Source: Chryseobacterium gleum
Lineage (GTDB): Bacteria > Bacteroidota > Bacteroidia > Flavobacteriales_D > Crocinitomicaceae
Direction: 5' to 3'
Assembly (NCBI GenBank): GCA_945888625.1
Contig: CAMDAH010000004.1
Span: 106,640 to 170,639 of the forward strand
DNA: 64,000 nt
A model generated the notes under the pieces. The model saw nothing but the letters and a program-made list of their open reading frames with translations. It was not told where the DNA came from and ran no database searches. Of this stretch, positions 26,348-33,971 are shown one piece after another. Position numbers and translations under genes: made by a program. Each line of letters starts with the position of its first letter. Positions within the stretch are counted from its first letter, which is position 1.

Positions 26348-28189
26348 TTATTCTTCTTTCTCCATTTTTTCTTTCAATGCTGAAAGCGCATCTAAATCCC
26401 CTAGTGTTGATTTTTCAGAGTTTTTATTGTTAGCTTTTACCGCATCATCTGTTGCAGAACTTGGCGCTGCTTTTTTAGCACTGGCTTTGGTTGTTTTTGC
26501 TTTGCCAGTTGCTGCTTCAGCAGAAGTTGCCGCGCTTGAGGTGTTGCTTGGCTTATCTTCGCCTTCCTCATGAGTTCGCGTGTGAGAAACAACTATCTTT
26601 TTTGATTCTTTATTGAATTCAATTACAATAAAGTCCAATACTTCTTCAAGTGCTGCAGCTGAACCGTCTGCTTTTCTCATGTGCTTTGCAGGACAAATAC
26701 CCTCTACGCCGTAAGGAAGTGAAACAATTCCTGATTTATCTTTCATTTCGATAATAGTACCTTGGTGTTGTGAACCTTCCTCAAAAGTTGATTCAAATAC
26801 ATCCCAAGGGTTTTCTTCTAGTTGTTTGTGTCCTAAAGAGATTCTTCTATTTTCTCTATCAATTTCTAACACAATAACATTCATTTCGTCGTTTACTTTG
26901 CAAAACTCAGAAGGATGTTTTACTTTCTTTTGCCAAGAAAGGTCAGAAATATGAATTAGTCCATCAACACCTTCTTCTAGTTCAACAAACACACCGAAAT
27001 TGGTAAAATTACGAACCTTTGCATTGTGCTTGGTTTCAACTGCATACTTGGTCTCAATTGCTTCCCAAGGATCTGGCATGAGTTGCTTAATACCAAGTGA
27101 CATTTTTCTTTCTTCGCGATCAAGTGTAAGAATTACTGCTTCAACGGAGTCACCGATTTTTAAGAAATCTTGTGCTGAACGTAAGTGTTGCGACCAGCTC
27201 ATTTCAGAAACATGAATTAATCCTTCAACGCCTGGAGCAATTTCAATAAATGAACCGTAATCAGCCATCACGACTACCTTACCCGTAATTTTGTCGCTCA
27301 CATTAAGTCCGATGTCTAATGCGTCCCATGGATGTGGTTGTAATTGTTTTAGACCAAGCGCGATTCGTTTTTTCTCGTTATCAAAGTCAAGTATAACCAC
27401 ATTGATTTTTTCGTCAAGTGTTAACAATTCCTCTGGATGCGTAACACGTCCCCAAGATAAATCGGTGATGTGAATAAGACCATCAACACCTCCAAGATCG
27501 ATAAATACGCCGTAAGAAGTGATGTTTTTAACAATACCCTCTAAAACTTGCCCTTTTTCGAGGCCGGAGATAATTTGTTTTTTCTGTTCTTCTATTTCTG
27601 CTTCGATAAGCGCTTTGTGTGAAACGACAACATTTCTAAATTCTTCGTTGATTTTGACAACTTTAAATTCCATATTTTTTCCAACATACACATCGTAATC
27701 ACGGATAGGCTTAACATCGATTTGAGATCCAGGTAAGAAAGCTTCGATACCAAAAACATCAACGATTAATCCACCTTTAGTTCTGCATTTTACAAATCCA
27801 GTGATTACCTCGCCTGTTTTAAGTACATCGTTTACACGCAACCACGCGCTGTGCATTCTCGCCGTTCTGTGCGATACAACAAGTTGTCCTGTTTTGTCTT
27901 CTTGGCATTCAACATAAATGTCTACTATATCACCAACTTTCAGGTCCGGATTGTATCTAAATTCGTTTGATGCAATAACGCCTTCCGATTTGTATCCAAT
28001 GTTTACAATCACTTCTTTCTTTGTGATAATGGCGACTGTTCCCTTAATTACTTCTTTTTCGTTGATTAAAGTAAGGGTTTTTTCGTATTGATCAGACATT
28101 TCTGATCGCTCAATTAGGGTATAACCGTCAAGGTTTAACGCCTCCCAATCGAAATCTGCAGTTCCCTGCGTTCTGTTTTCTTCTGCCAT
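26348..28189 (-). CDS. rpsA: 30S ribosomal protein S1
   Basis: 613 residues. Six S1 RNA-binding domains can be counted, each with a core such as GYKSEGVI, FGIEAFLPGS, LGGVDGLIHITDLSW, APGVEGLIHVSEMSW, LEEGVDGLIHISDLSW and PYGVEGICPAKHM. S1 binds mRNA on the small ribosomal subunit and helps initiation, which is important where Shine-Dalgarno signals are weak as here. The last 70 residues are a low-complexity tail rich in Ala, Ser, Lys and Thr, ending in acidic and Lys residues. The gene has a promoter element at 28282-28289 and a strong terminator after it. Confidence 0.97.
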   Translation of the reverse strand: MAEENRTQGTADFDWEALNLDGYTLIERSEMSDQYEKTLTLINEKEVIKGTVAIITKKEVIVNIGYKSEGVIASNEFRYNPDLKVGDIVDIYVECQEDKTGQLVVSHRTARMHSAWLRVNDVLKTGEVITGFVKCRTKGGLIVDVFGIEAFLPGSQIDVKPIRDYDVYVGKNMEFKVVKINEEFRNVVVSHKALIEAEIEEQKKQIISGLEKGQVLEGIVKNITSYGVFIDLGGVDGLIHITDLSWGRVTHPEELLTLDEKINVVILDFDNEKKRIALGLKQLQPHPWDALDIGLNVSDKITGKVVVMADYGSFIEIAPGVEGLIHVSEMSWSQHLRSAQDFLKIGDSVEAVILTLDREERKMSLGIKQLMPDPWEAIETKYAVETKHNAKVRNFTNFGVFVELEEGVDGLIHISDLSWQKKVKHPSEFCKVNDEMNVIVLEIDRENRRISLGHKQLEENPWDVFESTFEEGSQHQGTIIEMKDKSGIVSLPYGVEGICPAKHMRKADGSAAALEEVLDFIVIEFNKESKKIVVSHTRTHEEGEDKPSNTSSAATSAEAATGKAKTTKASAKKAAPSSATDDAVKANNKNSEKSTLGDLDALSALKEKMEKEE

Positions 28190-28281
28190 CTGGCTTTTAA
28201 GTTTGTATTTCGCTTGTCACTACTCAAGAGAAAGAGGTTTATAGTAGGTCGAAACGTAGTAATTCGACATTATTTGGGGTG

Positions 28282-28289
28282 CAAATATA
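28282..28289 (-). promoter_or_regulatory. Promoter -7 element (TATATTTG) of rpsA
   Basis: Perfect TAnnTTTG on the minus strand, 92 bases before the rpsA ATG. About 20 bases upstream a TTAG may serve as a poor -33 element. A leader of about 85 bases would follow. Confidence 0.55.
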
Positions 28290-28386
28290 CGATTTTATTT
28301 TAATTATGCCTAACCAGCCACAATTTATTGATGGTACAACTTTAATCAAAAAAACAACATTGACAATTTACTAAATCATCTTGTTA

Positions 28387-29265
28387 TTATTCGAGGGAAA
28401 AACGAATCGGAATAACCATTTTCACGTTCACTACTTTACCGTTATTTATTCCTGGTTTCCAATTGGGCATTTGTTTCACCAAACGAATTGCTTCGCGATT
28501 TAAACCATCAATTCCTCTTGCAATAGTTACATCTTCAACACTGCCTGTTTTGGTTACGACAAATTGCACAAAAATTCTTCCCTCGATTCCATTTTCTTTC
28601 ATTTCTTCAGGGTAGATCATGTTTTCTAATAGATACTTAACCATTTCGGACATTCCTCCTGGAAACTCGGGCATCACTTCCGCATAGGACAGGACTTCTT
28701 CCGGATTTGTCACCACTTCTATTTCTGGTAAAGGTTCATACGTTATTCCTCCAGCAATAGCAGGGGGAGGTTCGGGAAGTATGGAGACTTCACCCATAAG
28801 TTCTACTGGAGGAATAATGAGTTGTTTTTTTATTTTCTTTACACTGTCGTCAATGCTTGTATTATCCTTGGGATTAATTTTTTGCTTTTCAATAGGATTA
28901 ATTGTTTGCTTTTCAATTTTTGGCTTTTCAATGGATTTTTTACCTGTGGTAGCTGTTTCACAGGAATAGAATAAGCTTGAGCAAACCACTGCCAATATTA
29001 AAAATGCATTAGCGCGAAATCTTGGTTGGCTAAGAATGGAAATCAATTCGGGAAGATCTTCTTCTTTAATATCAAATTGCTGTTGGTTCATTCTACCACA
29101 AACAGAACCATTTGGGTTTTCAATTAAATAGGTGATTATTTCCGCCCTACTTTTTTTTGTAAAATCTACAACTGATTTATCACATTGGTCGCAATGCCTT
29201 GCGTTGAGTTTGATCTGCATCTTCTCCCAGTTCGCAGGACAAGGTTCAAAAATAGCTACTTTCAT
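28387..29265 (-). CDS. Energy-transducer-like protein with TonB C-terminal domain
   Basis: 292 residues. The first 60 carry a Cys pair (RHCDQCDKSVVDF) seen in a group of Bacteroidota TonB-like proteins. A hydrophobic helix (about 87-102, then SCE) follows, then a Lys/Pro-rich linker with repeated KQxINP units, and a TonB C-terminal domain (about 195-292) with MPEFPGGMSEMVKYL, GRIFVQFVVTKTGSVEDV and WKPGINNGKVVNVKMVIPIRF. TonB domains pass proton-motive energy to outer-membrane receptors; no ExbB/ExbD or receptor gene is nearby, so its partner is unknown. Monocistronic. Confidence 0.8.
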   Translation of the reverse strand: MKVAIFEPCPANWEKMQIKLNARHCDQCDKSVVDFTKKSRAEIITYLIENPNGSVCGRMNQQQFDIKEEDLPELISILSQPRFRANAFLILAVVCSSLFYSCETATTGKKSIEKPKIEKQTINPIEKQKINPKDNTSIDDSVKKIKKQLIIPPVELMGEVSILPEPPPAIAGGITYEPLPEIEVVTNPEEVLSYAEVMPEFPGGMSEMVKYLLENMIYPEEMKENGIEGRIFVQFVVTKTGSVEDVTIARGIDGLNREAIRLVKQMPNWKPGINNGKVVNVKMVIPIRFSLE

Positions 29266-29748
29266 AATTTCGATTTTTTAGATTTTAGCAATTATTAAGC
29301 CGAAAATTTTCATGCTAAAATACAGTAATATTTGAGGTTAATTCGCTGCTGAATTGAGATTGTAAACCTTCGGCTACATTTCATTTCGCTCATGATAAAC
29401 TTCTCGTCCAAATCGTATATGGAAAGCTAAGATTGGTCGCTGAGCTTGTCGAAGCGCTCCTCTTGGACTTCCTTCGACTACATTTCATTTCGCTCAGGAT
29501 AAACTCCGAATGGTCGGAACAAGCTTCTCGTCCAAATCGTATATAAAAAGCTAAGATAGGTCGCTGAGCTCGTCGAAGCGCTCCTCTTGGACTTCCTTCG
29601 GCTCCAACTCATTTCGCTTAGGATAAACTCCGAAGAGTCGGAAAAGCATTTATTTAGCTAAATACCTCTTGCTTTTTCCTTTTAGAATCTTCAAAAAACG
29701 AAAGCCACCCAAGGACGTTTTGCTTTGAAGTAACTCCAATTCATACTA
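29266..29748. other. Repeat-bearing intergenic region
   Basis: 483 bases between the divergent TonB-like gene and the small gene at 29749. Most of it is made of imperfect REP-like units, described separately. No ORF with coding character seen. Confidence 0.5.
29368..29645. repeat. REP-like intergenic repeats, three imperfect units
   Basis: Units begin at about 29368, 29471 and 29592 and share CCTTCGGCTACATTTCATTT-like text, then CGCTCAGGATAAACT, CTTCTCGTCCAAATCGTATA, AAAGCTAAGAT and GGTCGCTGAGCTTGTCGAAG. Unit lengths are about 103 and 121 bases; the third is cut. TGAGC + GTCGAAG (29441-29454) can pair with CTTCGAC + GCTCA (29472-29496), so adjacent units can fold into a stem. A fourth partial copy lies at 30508-30570. 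Confidence 0.8.
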
Positions 29749-30180
29749 ATGATATTTTTGAGTTTCAATAATATTGTTTTATTTTTGTGTTATTTAATAA
29801 ATTTAATTTTGAAGAATATACTATTCACACTCTCATTACTTATTTCCCTTTGTTCAAATGGGCAGACTAGAACTGCTATTATTAATGATCTAGTAAAGCA
29901 ATCAATCAAGGCGAAAGGAATGGATGCTGGTGGAGGAATGATTTTAATTAAAGGAATAAATGAAAACAACGAAGTTTTTGTTTATGTGTATAATACTTCA
30001 AGTGAGGAAACTATAAAACAATATAAAAAAGCTATTTCAAAGCAATATTTTATTAACCAATCTCCAACTCAGTTTAGTAAAGTCGCAAAAAAAAATAATA
30101 TAGTTGCTAAATGGAGGTATCTTTATAATGATAAAAAGGCTATAGAGATTACGGTTTACCCAAACGAATGGAACGATTAG
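29749..30180 (+). CDS. Small secreted protein, function unknown
   Basis: Up to 143 residues. The ATG at 29749 gives a long hydrophobic N-terminus; a TTG at 29809 would start a more normal signal peptide (LKNILFTLSLLISLCSNGQ), so the start is uncertain. The mature part (about 105 residues) contains GMDAGGGMILIKGINENNEVF, then a basic helix and WRYLYNDKKAIEITVYP. I do not recognise a family. It lies between two blocks of REP-like repeats, which argues that it is a separate transcription unit. Confidence 0.5.
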   Translation: MIFLSFNNIVLFLCYLINLILKNILFTLSLLISLCSNGQTRTAIINDLVKQSIKAKGMDAGGGMILIKGINENNEVFVYVYNTSSEETIKQYKKAISKQYFINQSPTQFSKVAKKNNIVAKWRYLYNDKKAIEITVYPNEWND

Positions 30181-30222
30181 AATAACGTTATTAGGTTCTA
30201 TCACATCTGTCAAATTTAGCTC

Positions 30223-30258
30223 ATTTTCACACACTTTTTCACACACCTTTTCACACTC
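30223..30258. repeat. Three tandem 12-base units (TTTTCACACAC-type)
   Basis: Three near-identical units, ATTTTCACACAC, TTTTTCACACAC and CTTTTCACACTC, follow each other after the small secreted gene. No hairpin; role unknown. Confidence 0.65.
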
Positions 30259-30507
30259 GAATAAACTATTTTTTGTTGAATATAAATGGTTTAGAATTCA
30301 TTCAATAAAATATCAAGAACAATTGAAAATCATTAACAGACAATATTGAACTATTTTGACAATAGAACTACTAATGCATCTGCCGAATCATTTAATGCTA
30401 AAGTGAAAGCATTTAAAGTCAATTTAGAGTTGTGAAAAACAAAGAATTTTTCCTTTTTAGCCTTACAAATATTTATGCTTAAATTTTCGCTCCTCTCCCG
30501 CAGATGT

Positions 30508-30570
30508 GGGATTGGACTTCCTTCGGCTACATTTCATTACGCTCAGGATAAACTTCTCGTCCAAATCGAT
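30508..30570. repeat. Partial copy of the REP-like repeat
   Basis: Contains TTCCTTCGGCTACATTTCAT, CGCTCAGGATAAACTTCTCG and TCCAAATCGATCC, matching the units at 29368-29645. It is separated from them by the small secreted gene. Confidence 0.75.
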
Positions 30571-30573
30571 CCA

Positions 30574-30606
30574 AATAAAAAAGCCGATCAATAATGACCG
30601 GCTTTT
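30574..30606 (-). terminator. Rho-independent terminator after tRNA-Asn
   Basis: On the minus strand, AAAAGCCGGTCA and TGATCGGCTTTT pair around a short ATTAT loop with one mismatch or bulge, ending in a T-run. It begins 3 bases after the tRNA 3' end. Confidence 0.8.
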
Positions 30607-30608
30607 CG

Positions 30609-30682
30609 CTCCTCCTCTTGGGCTCGAACCAAGGACCCTCTGATTAACAGTCAGATGCTCTAACCAGCTGAGCTAAGGAGGA
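30609..30682 (-). tRNA. tRNA-Asn (anticodon GTT)
   Basis: 74 bases on the minus strand. Acceptor TCCTCCT pairs with AGGAGGA; D arm begins TAGCTCAGCTGGTTAGAGC; anticodon stem TCTGA/TCAGA encloses CTGTTAA with anticodon GTT; the T arm has GGTTCGAGCC. Discriminator base is G and CCA is not encoded. A TATATTTG promoter element lies 24 bases upstream and a terminator directly downstream, so it is a single-gene transcript. Confidence 0.96.
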
Positions 30683-30705
30683 ATTTCATTCAAAAATTGA
30701 GAGTG

Positions 30706-30713
30706 CAAATATA
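30706..30713 (-). promoter_or_regulatory. Promoter -7 element (TATATTTG) of tRNA-Asn
   Basis: Perfect TAnnTTTG on the minus strand, 24 bases before the mature tRNA 5' end, which would give a short 5' leader removed by RNase P. Confidence 0.6.
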
Positions 30714-30767
30714 AAAAATTAATTTAAAGAGCAGAAATAAAAGCCAAAAATTATAATTTGGACTGAT

Positions 30768-31274
30768 TTAATGCTGGTGGCCATGTGGTCCATGAACATG
30801 GCCGTGTTCGATTTCCTCTGTAGTTGCTTCACGAACTTCAAGAACGGTTCCAGTAAAATGTAAGTCGACACCTGCAAGTGGTGGATTAAAGTCCATGGTG
30901 ATGTTTTCTTCATCTACTTTCAATACTTTTCCATGCAGGTGATTTCCATCGTTATTGCTCATTGGTATCATTGCGCCAACCGGAAACATTTCCGCTACAA
31001 ATTCGCCTTTCTTATCGAAGAAAACACTAAGTGGAATAATGGCAAAATTAGCGTCGCTTGGCATTCCGTATGCATTTTCCGCTTTTATTGCAAAGTCAAA
31101 GGTGTCGTTAGCCATTAATCCATCTAAGTTTTGCTCAAATTCTGGGATTAATGATCCAACGCCATAAAGAAAAACCAATGGGTTGCTTTCGTTTGTCTCT
31201 TCAATTTTTTCATCTGTTTGATTATTGGCAAGGGTATATTTTAATGAAACAACGGAATTTTGAGTGATTTTCAT
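30768..31274 (-). CDS. slyD: FKBP-type peptidyl-prolyl isomerase, SlyD-like
   Basis: 168 residues. An FKBP domain split by an insert-in-flap domain is readable: VVSLKYTLAN, then VGSLIPEFEQNLDGL (substrate-site Ile/Phe region), the AYGMPSD segment, the chaperone insert (about 75-125), and the closing FNPPLAGVDLHFTGTV and REATTEEIEHGHVHG. The His-rich tail (EHGHVHGPHGHQH) is a metal-binding feature of SlyD. It catalyses proline isomerisation and acts as a chaperone in the cytoplasm. It starts 6 bases after the spermidine gene stop, so the two are co-transcribed. Confidence 0.9.
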   Translation of the reverse strand: MKITQNSVVSLKYTLANNQTDEKIEETNESNPLVFLYGVGSLIPEFEQNLDGLMANDTFDFAIKAENAYGMPSDANFAIIPLSVFFDKKGEFVAEMFPVGAMIPMSNNDGNHLHGKVLKVDEENITMDFNPPLAGVDLHFTGTVLEVREATTEEIEHGHVHGPHGHQH

Positions 31275-31280
31275 GCTATT

Positions 31281-32570
31281 TTATCTAGGTTGTTTTAATA
31301 ATGATTTAACAAAGTTAGGGGTCGCAAAACTTCCCTTGTGGATGTCTGCATTGTAGTATCTTAAGTTATTTTCCTCTACAAACTTGGTGACCAAATCATC
31401 ATTGGATAGTTCCTTTGGATGATCTGTATTTTTCAAACCATATTGAAAACTCCACATGCCAGAAGGGTAGGTGGGAACGTAGAACAAAGAAACAGGGGCA
31501 TTGTCAACTCCAAATATTCCTTGAAGCGTATGGTTTAATTCAGCAAATGCTTTTTCATTGAACTTGGGTGATTCTCCTTGAGCAACCAATATGCCATTCT
31601 CCGTTAATGCGTTGTAACAGTTCGTGTAGAATTCAACGGAAAAAAGACCTTCAGCTGGACCAACAGGATCAGAACCATCAACAATAATGATATCGTAACT
31701 TGACGCTTGTGCCGTTTTTAAAAATTCGATCCCATCATCTACTAATAATGTTAATTTGGGGTGGTCAAAAGCGCTAGCGATTGTTGGTAAATGTTCTTTA
31801 CAAGCTTCGATTACTTCGCCATCAATTTCTACCATGGTTACTTTTTCAACCGTGCTATGTCGAAGTATTTCTCGGATCGTCCCACCGTCTCCACCACCTA
31901 TTACGAGTATGTTTTTTGGATTCGGATGGGTAAACATGGCGGGATGTGAGATCATTTCATGGTAGTGAAATTCATCTTTCTCGGTAGTCATTACCATATC
32001 ATCCAAGGCAAGCATTTTTCCGTATTTGTAGGATTCCAATATGCGAACACGTTGAAAGGGTGATTGTACATCAAAAAACACTTCTCCAGTAAAACGCAGG
32101 GACAAGGCTTGATTTTCGTCTTTATCGGTAAACCAAACGTTGCGTGTGTAAAAATCTGGGTTCCGCCATTCTGCTGCCTTAGATCGCATAGTGGAAATAT
32201 CAAAGTCATTTCGCTCCAATAAGTTCAATGATCCTCGTTTCAATTCAATGGCAGAATACGATTTCGCCTTGAAACATTCTTTTAAATGATCAAAGGAAAT
32301 CCAAGCATTCATCTCGCCACAGGTAAATAAATCTACTGCTGCGTAACCATATTCAGGCCAGGTATGAATTGCTAAGTGACTCTCTTGAATCACTACAACG
32401 CCAGAAACTCCGTATGGTGAGAAGTGGTGAAATGTTGAATTTATAACGGTTGCACCAGCTTTTTGAGCTGCTCCTACCATATCGCGTTCGATGCTTAACA
32501 CATCGTTCATTATGTGTGGATCACAATTCATAAATTCCACTAAAATGTGATTTCCTAATGCTACATTCAT
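31281..32570 (-). CDS. speE: Fused S-adenosylmethionine decarboxylase - spermidine synthase
   Basis: 429 residues with two enzymes in one chain. Residues about 1-125 are an AdoMet decarboxylase: the self-cleavage site is [15 protein letters not shown] with the pyruvoyl-forming Ser64 after Glu63, and the Cys in DLFTCGEM follows. Residues about 145-429 are a spermidine synthase with the SAM-binding [19 protein letters not shown], and the catalytic Asp in [13 protein letters not shown]. The chain would make decarboxylated AdoMet and use it to turn putrescine into spermidine in the cytoplasm. Promoter element at 32596-32603. It shares a transcript with slyD. Confidence 0.93.
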   Translation of the reverse strand: MNVALGNHILVEFMNCDPHIMNDVLSIERDMVGAAQKAGATVINSTFHHFSPYGVSGVVVIQESHLAIHTWPEYGYAAVDLFTCGEMNAWISFDHLKECFKAKSYSAIELKRGSLNLLERNDFDISTMRSKAAEWRNPDFYTRNVWFTDKDENQALSLRFTGEVFFDVQSPFQRVRILESYKYGKMLALDDMVMTTEKDEFHYHEMISHPAMFTHPNPKNILVIGGGDGGTIREILRHSTVEKVTMVEIDGEVIEACKEHLPTIASAFDHPKLTLLVDDGIEFLKTAQASSYDIIIVDGSDPVGPAEGLFSVEFYTNCYNALTENGILVAQGESPKFNEKAFAELNHTLQGIFGVDNAPVSLFYVPTYPSGMWSFQYGLKNTDHPKELSNDDLVTKFVEENNLRYYNADIHKGSFATPNFVKSLLKQPR

Positions 32571-32595
32571 TTTTACTTACTGATTTAAATCGGCG

Positions 32596-32603
32596 CAAAA
32601 TTA
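32596..32603 (-). promoter_or_regulatory. Promoter -7 element (TAATTTTG) of the speDE-slyD operon
   Basis: Perfect TAnnTTTG on the minus strand, 26 bases before the ATG at 32570. The 24-base direct repeat (32609-32632) covers the -33 side. Confidence 0.5.
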
Positions 32604-32608
32604 CGAAA

Positions 32609-32632
32609 TTTGATAGTTTATTGCTAAATTTA
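32609..32632. repeat. 24-base direct repeat, copy 1
   Basis: Identical to 33573-33596 (begins TTTGATAGTTTATTGC and ends TAAATTTA), with partial similarity continuing for about 15 bases. It lies in the promoter region between speDE and a lipoprotein gene. Confidence 0.8.
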
Positions 32633-32768
32633 TCATGAATTTAGTTTTCAATTGGCATATATTATTTATTTAAAATCATGACAAAAAGATTTTGTGGTAA
32701 GAGAGTAGTCTTTCAATCTATATTTTACAATAATAAATCAAATTAATCGTTTGGGAGAAAAAACAATT

Positions 32769-33557
32769 ATGAAATATAATAATTTAGTTTTCATGCTCAT
32801 CCTCATATTGTTTTCGTGCAAGAAAGAGAGTATCAATAAAATTGAGGAAATCCCAGTAAAAGAAAAATTTATTTCTGAATTCACTAATTATCAAACACAA
32901 TTAGATTTCCATTTCGTTTCTTGGAATGGTGGTTGCGGTTCAATAGACAGTTATCAAACATATAAATTGAGACTAAAGGCTGGCTTTGAGACTGGCGAAA
33001 AATATTTCTATGCTATTGAAACAAGTACTTTGTTTACTGGCCCTTGTTTTTTACTCAATACGCCTTGGATACAAATCGAAGGCTACTATAGATATTCATT
33101 TGATGAGAAAAAAGCATTGTACTATCAAGATATTAATGATCAAAATCCAAAAGTGTTGATGGATTTTAACTGTCAAGTTGGAGATACAATAGTTATGGAT
33201 CAATCAAGTTTCACATCAATAATTGTCACTTCTATTTCAAGCGAAACGATACAAAATATTGTTTTTCCAAAAATTATTGGTCGTGTGGTTTCCATCAGTA
33301 AAACGGGTCAACCAAACCCTGAATTCAAACCTTCTGACGCAAACCCTTACCAATTATTAGCATTAACACCATTCTCTTGTAATCCATTTTGGCAAGGATT
33401 TAATTTAAATGGCATATTACACGATGGGTGGAATCCACCTGGATTTTGTATCCAATTTACTGTCCCCAACATTTTAATTGAGGCTGCCATGTCATGCAAT
33501 AATTCACTTACAAATTCTGCATATTATTGGCATGGTCTTTATATTGGACCGAATTAA
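32769..33557 (+). CDS. Lipoprotein of unknown function
   Basis: I chose the ATG at 32769; a TTG at 32751 would add six residues before a good lipoprotein signal (FMLILILFSCKKE, lipid-anchored Cys at about 17). About 262 residues. The mature protein is beta-rich with six or more Cys, including CGSIDSYQTYKL, FTGPCFL, FNCQVGDTI and CNPFWQG, which may form disulfides outside the cytoplasm. I do not recognise a family. A second small lipoprotein gene follows in the same direction, and both have the 24-base repeat upstream. Confidence 0.6.
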   Translation: MKYNNLVFMLILILFSCKKESINKIEEIPVKEKFISEFTNYQTQLDFHFVSWNGGCGSIDSYQTYKLRLKAGFETGEKYFYAIETSTLFTGPCFLLNTPWIQIEGYYRYSFDEKKALYYQDINDQNPKVLMDFNCQVGDTIVMDQSSFTSIIVTSISSETIQNIVFPKIIGRVVSISKTGQPNPEFKPSDANPYQLLALTPFSCNPFWQGFNLNGILHDGWNPPGFCIQFTVPNILIEAAMSCNNSLTNSAYYWHGLYIGPN

Positions 33558-33572
33558 ACTGAAAATACATTA

Positions 33573-33596
33573 TTTGATAGTTTATTGCTAAATTTA
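33573..33596. repeat. 24-base direct repeat, copy 2
   Basis: Second copy of the repeat at 32609-32632, ending 20 bases before the ATG of the small lipoprotein gene at 33617. Confidence 0.8.
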
Positions 33597-33616
33597 GCGT
33601 GAATTAAGTTTGATAT

Positions 33617-33958
33617 ATGAAAAAAAATAGGCGTTTTCTTATTTTAATAAGTTCTCTTTTTCTTCTCGCTTTTCAGTGCGATAAAGAACATAATGAAATT
33701 CCACCCTGTATAGATAGCAAAATAGCTGCCTTTACAACGGAGGCTTGTCCAACTGGAGCGACCATAAAATCGTATTATTTTCAAAGCGAATTCGTGTACG
33801 TTTTTGATTATGGACCCTGTGGTGCTGATATGGCCTTGCCGGTTTTAAACAATAATTGCGATACACTTGGTTTTTTAGGTGGATTTATCGGAAATACCAT
33901 GATTAATAATCAAGATTTTCATTCTGCAGAATTTGTTAAAACTATCTGGTTTAATTAA
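33617..33958 (+). CDS. Small Cys-containing lipoprotein, possibly DUF6970-like
   Basis: 113 residues. A lipoprotein signal ends LLAFQCDKE (Cys at about 21). The mature part has Cys residues in PPCIDSK, EACPTGA, YGPCGAD and NNNCDTLG, then a Gly-rich end GFLGGFIGN. The order of an early Cys, a V-Y strand, a central Cys/Asp pair and a final Cys-GG turn is like the DUF6970 family, but this is a by-eye reading. It precedes the GH92 gene by 13 bases, so they may be co-transcribed; whether they work together is unknown. Confidence 0.6.
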   Translation: MKKNRRFLILISSLFLLAFQCDKEHNEIPPCIDSKIAAFTTEACPTGATIKSYYFQSEFVYVFDYGPCGADMALPVLNNNCDTLGFLGGFIGNTMINNQDFHSAEFVKTIWFN

Positions 33959-33971
33959 GCGGAAGTTTAAA

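Larger units (their letters stand above)
30181..30608. other. Intergenic region between small secreted gene and tRNA-Asn
   Basis: 428 bases holding the tandem 12-base repeat (30223-30258), a partial REP-like copy (30508-30570) and the tRNA terminator (30574-30606). No coding region seen. Confidence 0.5.

Noticed and set aside
26286..26573. Ala/Ser-rich plus-strand ORF
   Set aside because: Antisense to the low-complexity tail of rpsA and running through its terminator.
29368..29645. CRISPR-like array
   Set aside because: Units are over 100 bases, imperfect and without constant spacers; they fit REP-like intergenic repeats better.
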